This document shows positions 1 through 10,789 of a stretch of 64,000 nt of DNA, piece by piece. The stretch spans positions 16,332,039 through 16,396,038 of the forward strand of contig JAVTVX010000019.1 in assembly GCA_033439265.1 (NCBI GenBank), given 5' to 3'. Each line of letters begins with the position of its first letter. The stretch's first letter is position 1. Both the position numbers and the translations under genes were made by a program. Below the pieces are notes generated by a model that was not told the DNA's origin, made no database searches, and worked only from the letters and a program-made list of their open reading frames with translations. Source of the DNA: Dillenia suffruticosa (lineage: Eukaryota > Streptophyta > Magnoliopsida > Dilleniales > Dilleniaceae).

Positions 1-729
1 AGCTAGCGGGAATCAATAACTCATAATTGACAAGACTTTTTTCTTTTTAAGAAAGCTCAATTTGTTTCGGAAAAAAAAAATATATGAAATTTTTGTTACT
101 TGATAGCCATTTATTATTTATCATATCAATTAAAATAAATATATATAATACAATTTTCTCAAATTTTAACAATAATAGAGTTTTTTTTATCTTAATAGAA
201 CTACTAAATGTATTTTATTTTCAAAGTTATTCGACAAAATTATTAGTATTAATATTAAAAAAGAATATTTAAAACACAGGTTTTAAATATCTCAGGAAAA
301 TAGAAATTGCAGTAAAATATTGTAATTTAGGTATAAGGTTACACGTTGGATAGTAAAGCTGTTCATAAAATCATTATAATGTTAAATTACCATAGAGTGG
401 CTTCAATGTGAACGTCTACCACCTGTTTTGTTGGTCTAACAAAAAAGACATTAACATCTTACACTAAAAACTGAGGTTTAAATCTTAATAGTGATAAAAA
501 TGATGTTGGGAGAGTTTTCTCTTTATTGGGATTCGACAGTAACTCGGTCGAGATTAGTTAAAGTAAAATTTTAGATACTTAGTGATGGTGGATCAAAGTT
601 TAGAAACCAAAAAAAAAAAGAAAAAAATTGTGAATGTCTAGTCTGGCATAATAATAAGAACAATGACTTTAGAAGTAATTAGTTGACTGCCCATGCTCCG
701 CTTCAGGAGTCCTCCAATTGTATTCCCCC

Positions 730-760
<31 letters not shown>

Positions 761-839
761 CCCGTCTCATTCTTCTGCTCCAATTCATTGGACGCCATCA
801 AAGCCTGATCCATGTACTCACTTGGCATGGCGTTACCGG
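1..839. other. AT-rich non-coding DNA with a C/TC microsatellite
   Basis: No coding region or recognised element is visible. The only distinct structure is a homopolymer of C at about 725-740 followed directly by a (TC)10 run at 741-760. The short reading frame at 84-272 is low-complexity AT-rich translation and is not supported as a gene. Confidence 0.6.
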
Positions 840-1420
840 AAAACATATATTTTAAAATATTAAACTATATTATATATCAAAATTAAATTAATTATTAATT
901 TAATTTTAAATTTATAATATTATATTTTTATATTTATGATAATAATTTTTTATATAAATTTAATATATCATTATAATTTATTGAATCAATAAAATATTAA
1001 AATTCATATCTTTATATTTATTTCTATATTTAATATGGTATTGAAACCATGTTCAAATTTATTCTAATATGATATCAAACTCATATCTAAATATTCTTAA
1101 TATAGTATCAAAACTAAGATCAAAACTAGCCTCGGAACCATATTCAAATATTTTTAATATTAATTATAGTCGAAGTCAAGACAACTACTCACGCAAGGCA
1201 CCTCCAAAAGGCCGTGGCTTTGTTCTTGAAAAAAACTATTTTTTAGGATTTCAAAAAACACCTCTAATTTTAGATTCTCTATACAAGTTTCTTTTTAAAT
1301 TTAAATAATTATTATTATATCATATTAAATTTGAAAATGGATAACGTCAAAATCAAATCAATTATTTATTTGATTTTGAAAATATTTTATTATTTTATTT
1401 TTGTATTTACCGACTTTCTT
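840..1420 (+). mobile_element. Copia-type LTR and leader fragment
   Basis: The stretch 840-1035 resembles, on the opposite strand, the AT-rich LTRs at 43.5-44.4 kb (TTTGATTTT/AAAATCAAA near the start, then runs of ATATTTTTATATTTATAATAATAA). It is followed by degenerate TGGTATC-like copies (ATGGTATTGAAACCATG, ATATGATATCAAAC, ATAGTATCAAAAC), which recall a primer-binding site for initiator Met tRNA. A leader containing GCACCTCCAAAAGGCCGTGG (1199-1218) matches the theme of the 60-bp leader repeats at 43.9 kb. A second LTR-like start with the AAAATCAAATC motif begins near 1346 but appears truncated. The assignment rests on by-eye similarity only. Confidence 0.45.
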
Positions 1421-2489
1421 TATTTTGAGAGGGAGGGGGTGTGTGTTTTGAGTGAGATTCGAAGACAGAAAGTTTGTTGTTCATGTCATTAAAATTGAGT
1501 AATTTCACCTGCCACATTAGCATGATAAAGACCAAATCATCGTTGGGTCATAATTTGAAATTCAAGGATTAGAGCATGGTAAAATTGACTTTAAATATCT
1601 AATTAAAATATTGGCATAAATTTTAATGTTTGGTTTGAGAATTTAAGAGAGAAAAGAAAAAAAAAAGTCTAGAAAGAAAAGAAAAGAAGAAAAATGATAA
1701 AAAAAATTTTCCTATTCTGTTAGGTAGTTTTAGGATCGATGTGGGATTTATCATAAATTAAACATTTATCTATCTTCTTTTTAAATATAAGATCGATATA
1801 TTAAAAAATTAGAGTGAGTGAGTTTTTCTTTTCTCTCATTTTTTTCCACTTTTGGGAAGAAAATTTTTCAAGATTTTAAAAATAAAAAATCATCTCATTT
1901 ATTTTTTTTTCTATCCACATAAAACTCTCAAACGAATAAAAAACAATCATTTCCTCTCATAATCTCTTCTCTGCTTCCTGAATCTGTCCATCCAAACGCA
2001 GTGTAACAGATTGTTTGGATGGAAATATCAGAAGAGAAAACAAAATATTAGAAGAAAAAGTTATGACTTTTCTTTCTTTTGAAAGTTTAAATATGATAGA
2101 AAATGAGATATTTGAATAGATTTGAAATCGCTCCAAATCTAAAATTTTTCTCTCTCAAAAGTAAAATGAAATGAAAAGAAGAAAAAATGTTAGAGTTAAA
2201 TATTTTTATTATTCTAAAAAGACCCTCTAAAAGTTGAAAGTAAATCCTTTTTTTTTTTCCCAATGAGTTTGATTTATTTTATAAAACTCCAAAACAATAT
2301 AGAGAGAAAATCATAACTTTTCTCTTCTTTTCTTTTCTCTCCTAACTAATTTTTTTTCTCTCTCCAAAACTCCCAAGCATACCATAAGAACTTGGCATGT
2401 AATTCCCCTTTAAATTTATGCAAAACATAGCTTGTTGAATTTGTTAATTTGACACATTTAAAATGCATATATATGTATGTATGTATTTT
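1421..2489. other. AT-rich non-coding DNA, possible MITE debris
   Basis: No coding potential is seen. The segment is rich in GA/CT-biased strings (TTTTCTCTC, GAGAGAAAA) and contains the GTTTGGATGGA motif (2012-2022). A loosely inverted counterpart lies near 2370-2395. That pattern is common in plant miniature transposons, but I cannot define ends or target duplications. Confidence 0.35.
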
Positions 2490-2549
2490 TTTTAAAGAAA
2501 AATATTTATTAAACCATCCAAAAAGAGTTTGATTATAAAAGGGGTGTAG

Positions 2550-2885
<336 letters not shown>

Positions 2886-3082
2886 TCCTAAAAAATTTTA
2901 AAATATATATTTGAATTTTTCTTATTTTAATCCTAAAATATAAATCCACTTGCTTTTTTCATATTATATTAAGATTTCACTCCTACAATTCTTTTCTATT
3001 AAATTAGTATTTTCTATTCTATTATCTATTGATATTAGATTAGTATTAGTATTAAGTTTAATATTAAGTTAGTTAAGTTATT

Positions 3083-3957
3083 GATCCCGGCTTAGCGAGT
3101 CATTTCTTCCGTGATGAACTGTTGGGACCAGTCCTACATTTTGTCTATGTGGACCGAGAAGAAAGGGGGCTCAACGGGAAGAGGATTGTGTTTTGCAAGA
3201 AACAAGGACATCAACCTCTTTCAAATATACAACATCGATTCTGGTAATGCAATGTAGTTGGACTCTCATGTCGATCCGAGTTAATCAGCTTTTCCACGGA
3301 GGTCAATCTTTGCCTGCTAGGTAAGGGGATAGCAAGTTTCAAATTCTGTCTCGATAGGGCATCCACTTCTATTACTATGAAATTTATAAATGAAACAATT
3401 AATGGTGAAGTTACCATTATTCTTTTTATAGTAATGAATCCTCTATGTGCTTCAAAGAAAAGAAATTTGTCTGTTTTTCGAGATTTCAAAGGAGTATGGA
3501 AAGAAGAACTTTTGAATAGAAATGAAAAAAAGATATAACTCTAATTTCTTCAGAAATGGTAAGATTTTTGGCGCAAGAAGAATGGGTTGATCCGTATCAT
3601 TGTGACTTAGTTCTGCTTCCTTTAATTTTTTTAAGAATATCAAGTCGGGTTCTTCTCTATCCGTAACGAATATAATATGTTGAGTCAAATCTTTTTTATG
3701 TAAAACTTGCTTGATTTAGATCGGAAAAATCATACGGTTTTATGAAACCATGTGCTATGACTTGAATCCATAGTCAATCCTATTTCCGATAGGAGCAGTT
3801 GATACTTGAATCTAATTTTTTCCATTATTTTTGTATCCGTAATAATGTGAAAAGAAGGCCCGCTCCAAGTTGTTCAAGAATAGTGGAATAGTGGCGTTGA
3901 GTTTCTCGATCCTTGAACTTAGAATTAGTCGATTCTATTTATTGATGGTGGCAGAGA
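3083..3957 (+). other. Plastid rps12-trnV spacer, NUPT part
   Basis: The sequence beginning TTGATCCCGGCTTAGCGAG (3081-3099) is the plastid inverted-repeat spacer that precedes trnV-GAC and 16S rRNA. It includes recognisable landmarks such as GTAGTTGGACTCTCATGTCG. Open frames on the minus strand here (3211-3489, 3452-3688) are translations of this spacer and are not genes. Confidence 0.75.
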
Positions 3958-4029
3958 AGGGATATAACTCAGTGATAAAGTGTTACCTTGACCTGGTGGA
4001 AGTCATCAGTTCGAGTCTTATTATCCCTA
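3958..4029 (+). pseudogene. trnV-GAC: Plastid tRNA-Val(GAC) pseudogene
   Basis: The 72-nt plastid tRNA-Val gene is readable from AGGGATATAACTCAG to TTATCCCTA, with the GAC anticodon kept in CCTTGACCTGG. Several stem and loop positions differ from the plastid gene (GTGATAAAGTGTTACC, GAGTCTTATTATCCC), which weakens D- and T-arm pairing. It sits directly upstream of the 16S copy, as in the plastome. Nuclear RNA polymerase III could in principle read it, but the degraded arms argue against a functional tRNA. Confidence 0.85.
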
Positions 4030-4254
4030 AACCTGACATGAGTTTTTCTATTTTGACTTGCTTCCCATTGTGATCGAATGAGAATGGATAAAGGCTTATG
4101 GGATTGACATGAGGGGGTAGGGATAGCTATATTTTTGGGAGCGAGCTCCAGGCGAATATAAAGTACATAGATACAAGTTATGCCTTGAAATAAAAAACAA
4201 TTATAAATCCGTTTTGTTTACGAACAAGGAAGTTATAAATAATGTAACTATGAA

Positions 4255-5648
4255 TCTCATGTAGAGTTTGATCCAACCTCAGGATAAACGCTGGCGGCAT
4301 GCTTAACACATGCAAGTCAGACAAGAAGTGGTGTTTTCAATGACGGACGGGTGAGTAACGCATAAAAACCTACCCTTTGGAGGGAAACAACAGCTGAAAA
4401 CGACTACTAATATCCCGTAAGCTGAGGAGCAAAACGAAGAATCAACTTGAGGAGAGGCTTGCATCTATTCGCTAGTTAGTGAGGCAATAGCTTACCAAGA
4501 CAATGATCAGTAACTGGTCCGAGAGCTTGATCAGCCATTTGAGACTAAGACACGGTCCAAACTCCTACGGGAGACAGCAGTAAAGAATTTTTTGTAATGG
4601 GTGAAAACTTGATAGAGCAATGCCACGTGGAGGTAGAAGCCCACGGGTCATAAACTTCTTTTCCCGGAGAAGAAGCAATGATGGTATCTAGGAAATAAGT
4701 ATCGACTAACTCTGTACCAACAGCCACAGTAATAAAGAGGATGCAAGCATTATCTGGAATGATTGGACATAAAATATCTGTAGGTGGCTTTTTAAGTCCA
4801 CCGTCAAATCCTATGGTTCAACGCTAGACAGGCGGTGGAAACTACCAAGCTGGAGTACGATCAGGACAGAAGGAATTTTCGGTGGAGGGGTGAAATGCAT
4901 AGAAATCAAAAAAAAAATACCAACGGCGAAAGCACTCTGTTGGTCCAGCACTGACACTGAGAGATAAAAACTAGGGGAGCGAATGGGATTAGATACCCCA
5001 ATAGTTGTAGCCGTAAACGATAAATATTAGGTGCTGCGCGTATTGACCCATGTAGTGTTATCGCTAAGCATTAAGTATCCAACCTAAGGAGTGCATTCTC
5101 AAGAATGAAACTCAAAGTAATTGACAGGGGCTCGCACAAGCAATGGAGCTTGTGATTTGATTCAATGCAATGCGAAGAATCTTACCGGGGCTTGACATGC
5201 CACAAATCCTCTTGAAAGAGGGGCGCCTTTTGGAACACGGACACAGGTGGTGCATGGCTATCATCAGCTCATGCCACAAGGTGTTGGGTTAAGTCCCACA
5301 ACGAGCGCAACTCTCATGTTTAGTTGTCGCTGTTGAGTTTGGAATCCTGAATAGACTACCGATGATAAGCCAAAGGAAGGTAAGGATGATGTCAAGTTAT
5401 CATGCTCCTTATGTCCTGGGTAACACACGTGCTACAATGGCTGGGACAAAGGGTTGCAATCCCATGAGGGTGAGCTAACTCCAAAAACCCGTCCTCTGTT
5501 CAGATTGTAGGCTGTAACTCACTTGCATGAAGCTGAAATCGATAGTAATCGCCGGTCTGTCATATGGCGGTGAATTCTCCCGGGCCTTGTTCACACCACC
5601 TGTTACACTATAGGAGCTGGTCATGCCTGAAGTCATTACCTTAACTGC
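4255..5648 (+). pseudogene. rrn16: Plastid 16S rRNA pseudogene
   Basis: Nearly the whole plastid small-subunit rRNA gene can be followed, from TCTCATGTAGAGTTTGATCC through ACGCTGGCGGCATGC, GATTAGATACCCCAATAG and CACACGTGCTACAATGG to ACCTTAACTGCA. Universal sites have decayed: the 530 loop reads TGTACCAACAGCCACAGTAA and the decoding-region strand reads TTCACACCACCTGTTACAC. The anti-Shine-Dalgarno end is missing. Transitions dominate. An A-rich tract near 4909-4916 replaces conserved sequence. This is a nuclear relic, not an expressed rRNA. Confidence 0.93.
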
Positions 5649-5973
5649 ATTATATATTGAAAAAATATTTTCTCTTCTCTAGGGTTAGAAATTGTGTGTG
5701 TGTATGTATATAGCCCTTCGATGAATACAATTTTTTTGAGTTCCCTCTATTTTCTCAACTTATGATTAGAGCATCAAGGTTTCTATCTAGGATAGACAAG
5801 CATTTGAGCCCATGCCTTTCCCTTATCCTCTCTATTCTCTTCTCTCTTTAATCCCCCTTTGGTTTTAATTATCTAACCCTTTTTATCTACTGTACCTATT
5901 ATTTACTTAACCTGGCTAACTTTCTAGCCTCCTGTACCTGTTACTTCGTTTCTAGCAAACTATCTAGCCATCT
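5649..5973 (+). mobile_element. Probable first part of an Athila-type LTR, split by a Copia insertion
   Basis: This AT-rich sequence carries TATCTAACC, ATCTACTGTACC and TAGCCTCCTGTACC phrases. The same style resumes beyond the Copia element at 10790-11280, so the two stretches were probably continuous. The element's primer-binding site lies at 12641. I cannot identify the true LTR start, so this part is inferred. Confidence 0.4.
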
Positions 5974-5978
5974 TATAT

Positions 5979-6252
5979 TATTAATATATTTTTCTTTCCT
6001 TATTTAGTTTTGTTATAACTGTATATCACTTGATTATCTCTCTAAAGATTTTTATTACTATTGTATATTTTTTTATTGTAATTACATCTGTATTTTTTTT
6101 ATAATAGTTTTAGAACTAAGGAATCTGATTATATTTACTATATTATGCCCTATAATTAAGGGATTTGATCATTCTTGATATCTATATATTGTAATTCTTT
6201 TAGTGAAATGTTGAGAACATTTTTTCAGAAATTCTTTTTTATTTTTTTGTCA
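5979..6252 (+). repeat. 5' LTR of Copia element 1
   Basis: The LTR runs from TATTAATATATTTTTC to GTCA and matches the 3' LTR at 10460-10784. Shared blocks include TTAGTTTTGTTATAACT and TGATCATTCTT. The canonical TG start is TA in both copies. The primer-binding site follows directly. Confidence 0.8.
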
Positions 6253-6265
6253 TGGTATCATAGGC
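6253..6265 (+). promoter_or_regulatory. Primer-binding site, Copia element 1
   Basis: TGGTATCATAGGC follows the LTR end directly and resembles the complement of the 3' end of initiator Met tRNA (TGGTATCAGAGC), with a small departure. Confidence 0.7.
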
Positions 6266-6406
6266 AAAAGTCTGAGATTATTTCATCTGGTGTTTGGTTT
6301 CTTGTCTATCTCTACGATCTTAGTGATTTGTTTTTTTTTTTGTATTCTTCTATTCTGTTTTCTTGGATCTGGTCTCTTAGTTCTTGTTTCTAGTTAAATC
6401 ATATTT

Positions 6407-7298
6407 TTGAAACGATTTGAACACTTTCTTGTTCGATTTAATGGCAAGAACTATTCTGTCTGGGCATTTCAATTGCAAATCTTTGCCAAGGGAAAGGAAT
6501 TATCGGGTCATATCGATGGGACAGATCCTGTACCGAATAGCGAGAAGGAGAAAGAGAAATATGTGAAATGGGATGTGAAAGATGCTCAGATTATGTCTTG
6601 AATCCTTGAAAGTGTGGAACCCTCCATACTTCTCAATCTCAAACCTTACAAGACCTTTAGAGAAATGTGGGATTACTTGAAGAAAATTTACAACCAAAAC
6701 AATACAACATGAAGGTTTCAATTGAAACTCGAGTTGGGTGAACTCATTCAAGAGAATATGTCAATCCAAGAGTTTTATTCTTCCTTTGGACATCTTTGGG
6801 CTGAGTACACTAATATTGTGTATACAAGTATACCTCCTGAAGGACTCATTGCTATCCAACGTGTGCATGAAACTAGCAAGCGTGATCAGTTTTTAATGAA
6901 GTTAAGGGGAGAGTTTGAAGCAACCAGGTCCAACCTGATGAGTAGAGAACCAGTTCCTTTATTGGATATTTGTGTAGGAGAGCTTTTCAGGGAAGAACAA
7001 CGGCTAATTACATAGGCTGTCTTGGTGCAGAAAGCTCAAAATTCTACTTTAATTCCTGTTGCCTATGCTACTCAAGAGAGATCTAAATGAGGCAAAGATA
7101 TGACTAATGTCAAGTGTTATAATTATAAAGGATTTGGATACTAAAAAATTCTGCAATTATTATAAGAAAACAAGGCATATCATCAAAAATTGTTCCATTC
7201 GACTTCCAAAGAAATCTGAAACTGCCTACAATGTCTCGATTGGTTCCTCAAATGCCCTTAGTCCTGGTCAGTCTTTTATTACTCCTGAAATGGTCTAA
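6407..7298 (+). pseudogene. Copia gag remnant (UBN2-type)
   Basis: The frame 6407-6601 encodes a Copia gag start (LVRFNGKNYSVWAFQLQIF, then GHIDGTDPVP). After a stop it continues out of frame with MWDYLKKIY near 6668. A second open piece at 6722-7015 holds the mid-gag LGELIQENMSIQEFYSSF region. A zinc-knuckle-like segment near 7150 (CNYYKKTRHIIKNC) has lost its second Cys. The separate pieces, stops and missing metal ligand show that it is inactive. It lies in normal gag position between the primer-binding site and integrase. Confidence 0.8.
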
Positions 7299-7859
7299 CA
7301 AATGATAGTTTCTGCCCTTTCTACTTTAAGCCTTTTAGGTAACAAAAATTATAATTTTAAGCTTTGATATTTTGATTCTGGTGCTTCAAATCACATGACC
7401 AACACTGCCTTGCCTTTAAATAATATTAAAAAATATAAATGAGATTTTCAGATTCATACTATCGATGGTAATTCCTTATCTATCATAGCTATTGGTGATA
7501 TTTCAGCCTCTTTAAATACTATTTTTCTATCTCCTAAACTTTCTACTAATCTTATATCTGTCAGCCAATTAGTTGACAACAATTGCAGTGTTCAATTTTC
7601 AAATTCTAGTTATCTTGAACAGGATCAAGTGTCCAAAAAGATGATCGCAAAGGGACCTAAAGTGGGAGGTCTCTTTCCTTTGTTTTTATCTCCCTCTCTG
7701 GTGTCAAATTATGTTGCTTGAAATGCTATTCAATGTGATAATCAGGTGTAGTATAGACATTTAAGATATCATAATTCTCATGTATTTTGAGTCTTGCTTA
7801 AATATGGTTTACTTGGAAATAAAAATTCGATTTCTTCTAATAATGATATTGTTGATTAT

Positions 7860-8700
7860 ACATCTTGCAAACTTGGTAAAAGCAAAACGTGTCTTTTTCC
7901 ATTGCATAAAACCCGCATCGCCAAACCTTTTGAACTTGTACATACTGATGTATGAGGTATTACATCTATAATTTTTTCTGAACATTACAAATACTTTGTT
8001 ATATTTATCGATAATTTCACTCGCTTTACTTAGGTATATTTCCTTCGGTTTAAAAGTGAGGTTTTCTCTGTATTTAAAGTCTTTCTTACTTTAGTTAAAA
8101 TACAATTTTCTACCAAAATCAAAATCTTGCAATCTGATTCAGGTGGTGAATATATATCAAATGAATTTCAATTTTTTCTTCAAAATCATGGGATCATATC
8201 ACAATGTTCTTTCCGTTCACTCCATAACAAAACGGTATGGCTGAAAGAAAGAATTGTCATCTTCTCGATATTGTTTGAACTCTTCTAATTGAGTCTTATG
8301 TTCCTTCTCATTTTTTGTGTAAAACTTTGTCTACTGCTGTTGATTTGATTAATAGATTACCATCTCCCAACTTGAACAATGATTCTTCTACTTTCGTTTG
8401 TTTGGGCATGCACCAAATTATTCCAATCTTTATATTTTTGGATGTGTTTGTTTTGTATACCTTCCTGCGCATGAGAGAAATAAACTTAGTGCCCAATCTG
8501 TCAAGTGTGTTTTTTTAGGATATGTTGGAACCCAAAAAGGATTTGTTTGTTATGATCCTCAAGCCCATCAAACTCATGTCTCTAGGAATGTCATTTTTTT
8601 TTTTAATCAGCCATTCTTTAGTACACAACAAACTTCAGAATTCCCTTCTCTATCTACTTTACCACATTTTTCTAAGTCGTCAATATCAATCCAAAGGTTT
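7860..8700 (+). pseudogene. Copia integrase remnant
   Basis: Broken frames show integrase-core features: an HTDV segment near 7940, FVIFIDNFTRFT near 7990, QSDSGGEYISNEF near 8130 (catalytic Asp context), and a downstream FGCVCFVYLPAHERNKLSAQS segment at about 8430-8500. Several stops and shifts interrupt it. Position and order fit Copia pol between gag and reverse transcriptase. Confidence 0.75.
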
Positions 8701-9109
8701 AAACCTGGTTATGTTTATTGTTGACACACTCCTACATCTGATCCTCCTACAGGTCTCACTGAGGTTCCCCTACATCTTCTTACGACATCTGATTCTGTTC
8801 TACCCATTTTTAATGATCCACATCCTCTTCAAAGAAACTCTAGACCTTACAATCTCCTAAAAGGTATGGTTTTCCAACCCCTATGGCTATGTCTACCACT
8901 TTATCTTCTATTTCCATTCCCACTTGTTATAAACAAACTATGGAATATGAGTATTGGATATAAGTAATAGAAGCAGAACTTAAGCACTTGAGGAAAACCA
9001 TACCTGGGATATTGTTTCTTGTCCTCCAAATGTTAAGCCCATTGATATTAAGTGGGATTATACTGTGAAACTCAAGTCTGATGGCTCTTTAAATAGATAC
9101 AAAACTTGA

Positions 9110-9877
9110 TTGGTTGCTCTTGGTAATAAACAAGAATATGACCTCGACTATGAAGAAACATTCGCACCAATTACTAAGATGACCACGGTGAAAACCATTC
9201 TAGCTATTGCATCCTCTAAATCTTGGCATTTATATCAGATGGATGTAAAAAATGCCTTCTTGAATGGGGACCTTATGGAAGAGATTTACATGAAACTTCC
9301 ACCCAGTATGTCAATGACGGCTTCTCATGAAATTTGCAAACTAAGACGCTTTTTGTATAGGTTGAAGCAGACACCTAGAGTCTGGTTTGAGAAGTTTCGC
9401 AGTAGTCTTCTCACATTCTATTTCACACAAAATCAATATGATTCATCACTCTTCTTTCAAAAGACAGCCACTGGTATGGTCTTTCTCTTAATCTATATTG
9501 ATGAAATTATCATTACTGGTGATGATAATGGGTTGATCACAAAGTTTCAAAATATGTTGCATGGTACATTTAAAATGAAAGATTTTGGGCATCTTATATA
9601 TTTTTTGGGGTTGGAAGTTCACTTTCGAAATCATGGTTTGTTCTTAAATCAACATAAATATATCCAAAATCTCATTGAGTTAGCTAGTTTAAAGGATGCT
9701 AATGCAGTTGATACGTCAATAGAGGTGAATGTGAAATACCAAAAAGATGAAGGCGAACGTTTGCCCGATCCTTTTTTATATAGGCAACTTGTTGATAGCC
9801 TTATTTACCTAATAATCACAAGGCTCGATATCTCATATGCTATCCATATAGTCAACAAATTTATGCAATCACCTTAA
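9110..9877 (+). pseudogene. Copia reverse transcriptase (RVT_2) remnant
   Basis: This is the longest intact piece of the element, 255 codons. It includes the typical Copia blocks DYEETFAPITKMTTVK, QMDVKNAFLNGDL and IYIDEIIITGDD. The catalytic YVDD motif reads YIDE, so the second metal-binding Asp appears lost. Upstream sequence from about 9000 shows the usual entry to the domain but with stops. The first Met in the frame is internal, not a true start. The frame ends in a stop before the RNase H part. Confidence 0.85.
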
Positions 9878-10059
9878 CATCTTAATCTTTCTACAGTTCG
9901 TCGCATTATTCGATACTTAATTTGGTCACCTACTCATGGGTTGTTTTTTCCTACAAAATCTGCTCTTCACTTGATTGCATATAGTGTGATGCAGATTGCG
10001 CTGGCTGCCCAGATACCAGGAAGTCTACAATAGACTGGTGCATCTTTCTTAAAGATGCC

Positions 10060-10452
10060 TTGATTTCTTGGAAATGTAAGAAGCAGGATTGTGTCTCTAA
10101 ATCTTTCACAGAGGCTGAGTATAGAGCTATGTCTGCAGCTTATTCTGAAATTGTGTGGTTACGTGGTCTTCTTTTCGAACTTGGATTTCCTCCAATTGAT
10201 TCGACTCCACTTCATGGTGATAATACCAGTACCATTCAAATAGCTACGAATATAGTATATCATGAACATACAAATCACATAGAATTGAACTGTCATTACA
10301 TTAAGTGGGTTTTCACTCGAGATGTTATCACTCTTTCTCGTCTTAATATTGATTTTCAAATAACTGATATCTTTACGAAAGTTTTGACACGCCAACGACA
10401 CAAGTTTCTCGGTAGCAAATTAGTACTGATCGACTTACTCGTATCAATTTGA
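10060..10452 (+). pseudogene. Copia RNase H remnant
   Basis: The 130-codon frame contains SWKCKKQDCVSKSFTEAEYRAMS, LHGDNTSTIQIATN and HIELNCHYIKWVFTRD, and ends as Copia polyproteins do. The active-site Glu in the TEAEYRA motif and the Asp in HGDN are kept. The stop is followed at once by the purine tract and 3' LTR. The connection to the reverse transcriptase (9878-10059) holds stops. Confidence 0.82.
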
Positions 10453-10459
10453 AAAGGGA

Positions 10460-10784
10460 TATCAATATATTCTTCTTTTTTATTTAGTTTTGTTATAACT
10501 ATATATCTTTTGAATGTATTTTTTTTCCTTATTTAGTTTTATTATAACTATATATCCCTTGTTTATCTCTTTAAAAATTTTCATTACTATTGTATATATT
10601 TTTGTTGTAATTATTGCTATATTTTTTTCTTATAATATGCTTAAGACTAGGGGATCTGATTATATTTACTATATTAGATCCTAGAATGAAGGGATTTGAT
10701 CATTCTTTATATCTATATATTGTAATTCTCTTAGTGAAATGTTGAGAACATTTTTTCAAAAATTCTTTTTTATTTTTTTTGTCA
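10460..10784 (+). repeat. 3' LTR of Copia element 1
   Basis: It begins TATCAATATATTC after the purine tract and ends TTTTGTCA. A direct duplication is present near its start: TATTTAGTTTTGTTATAACT (about 10482-10501) recurs as TATTTAGTTTTATTATAACT (about 10532-10551), while the 5' LTR has one copy. The copy ends before TATAT, the target duplication. Confidence 0.8.
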
Positions 10785-10789
10785 TATAT

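Larger units (their letters stand above)
5979..10784 (+). mobile_element. Decayed full-length Ty1/Copia element 1
   Basis: Two related LTRs bracket an internal region coding in order gag, integrase, reverse transcriptase and RNase H. A 5-bp direct repeat TATAT flanks the element (5974-5978 and 10785-10789). A primer-binding site TGGTATCATAGGC starts at 6253 and a purine tract GAAAAGGGA lies at 10451-10459. The internal frame is broken by many stops and frameshifts, so the element cannot move by itself. LTR divergence, including a roughly 50-bp duplication in the 3' LTR, points to an old insertion. It sits inside what looks like the LTR of an older Gypsy element. Confidence 0.88.

Noticed and set aside
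1069-1308. 79-codon ORF
   Set aside because: It runs through the LTR/leader fragment; no protein similarity.
3211-3688. Minus-strand ORFs of 92 and 78 codons
   Set aside because: They lie in the plastid rps12-trnV spacer of the NUPT and have no known product.
4255-5648. A functional rRNA gene
   Set aside because: Universal sites are mutated and the 3' end with the anti-Shine-Dalgarno sequence is missing.
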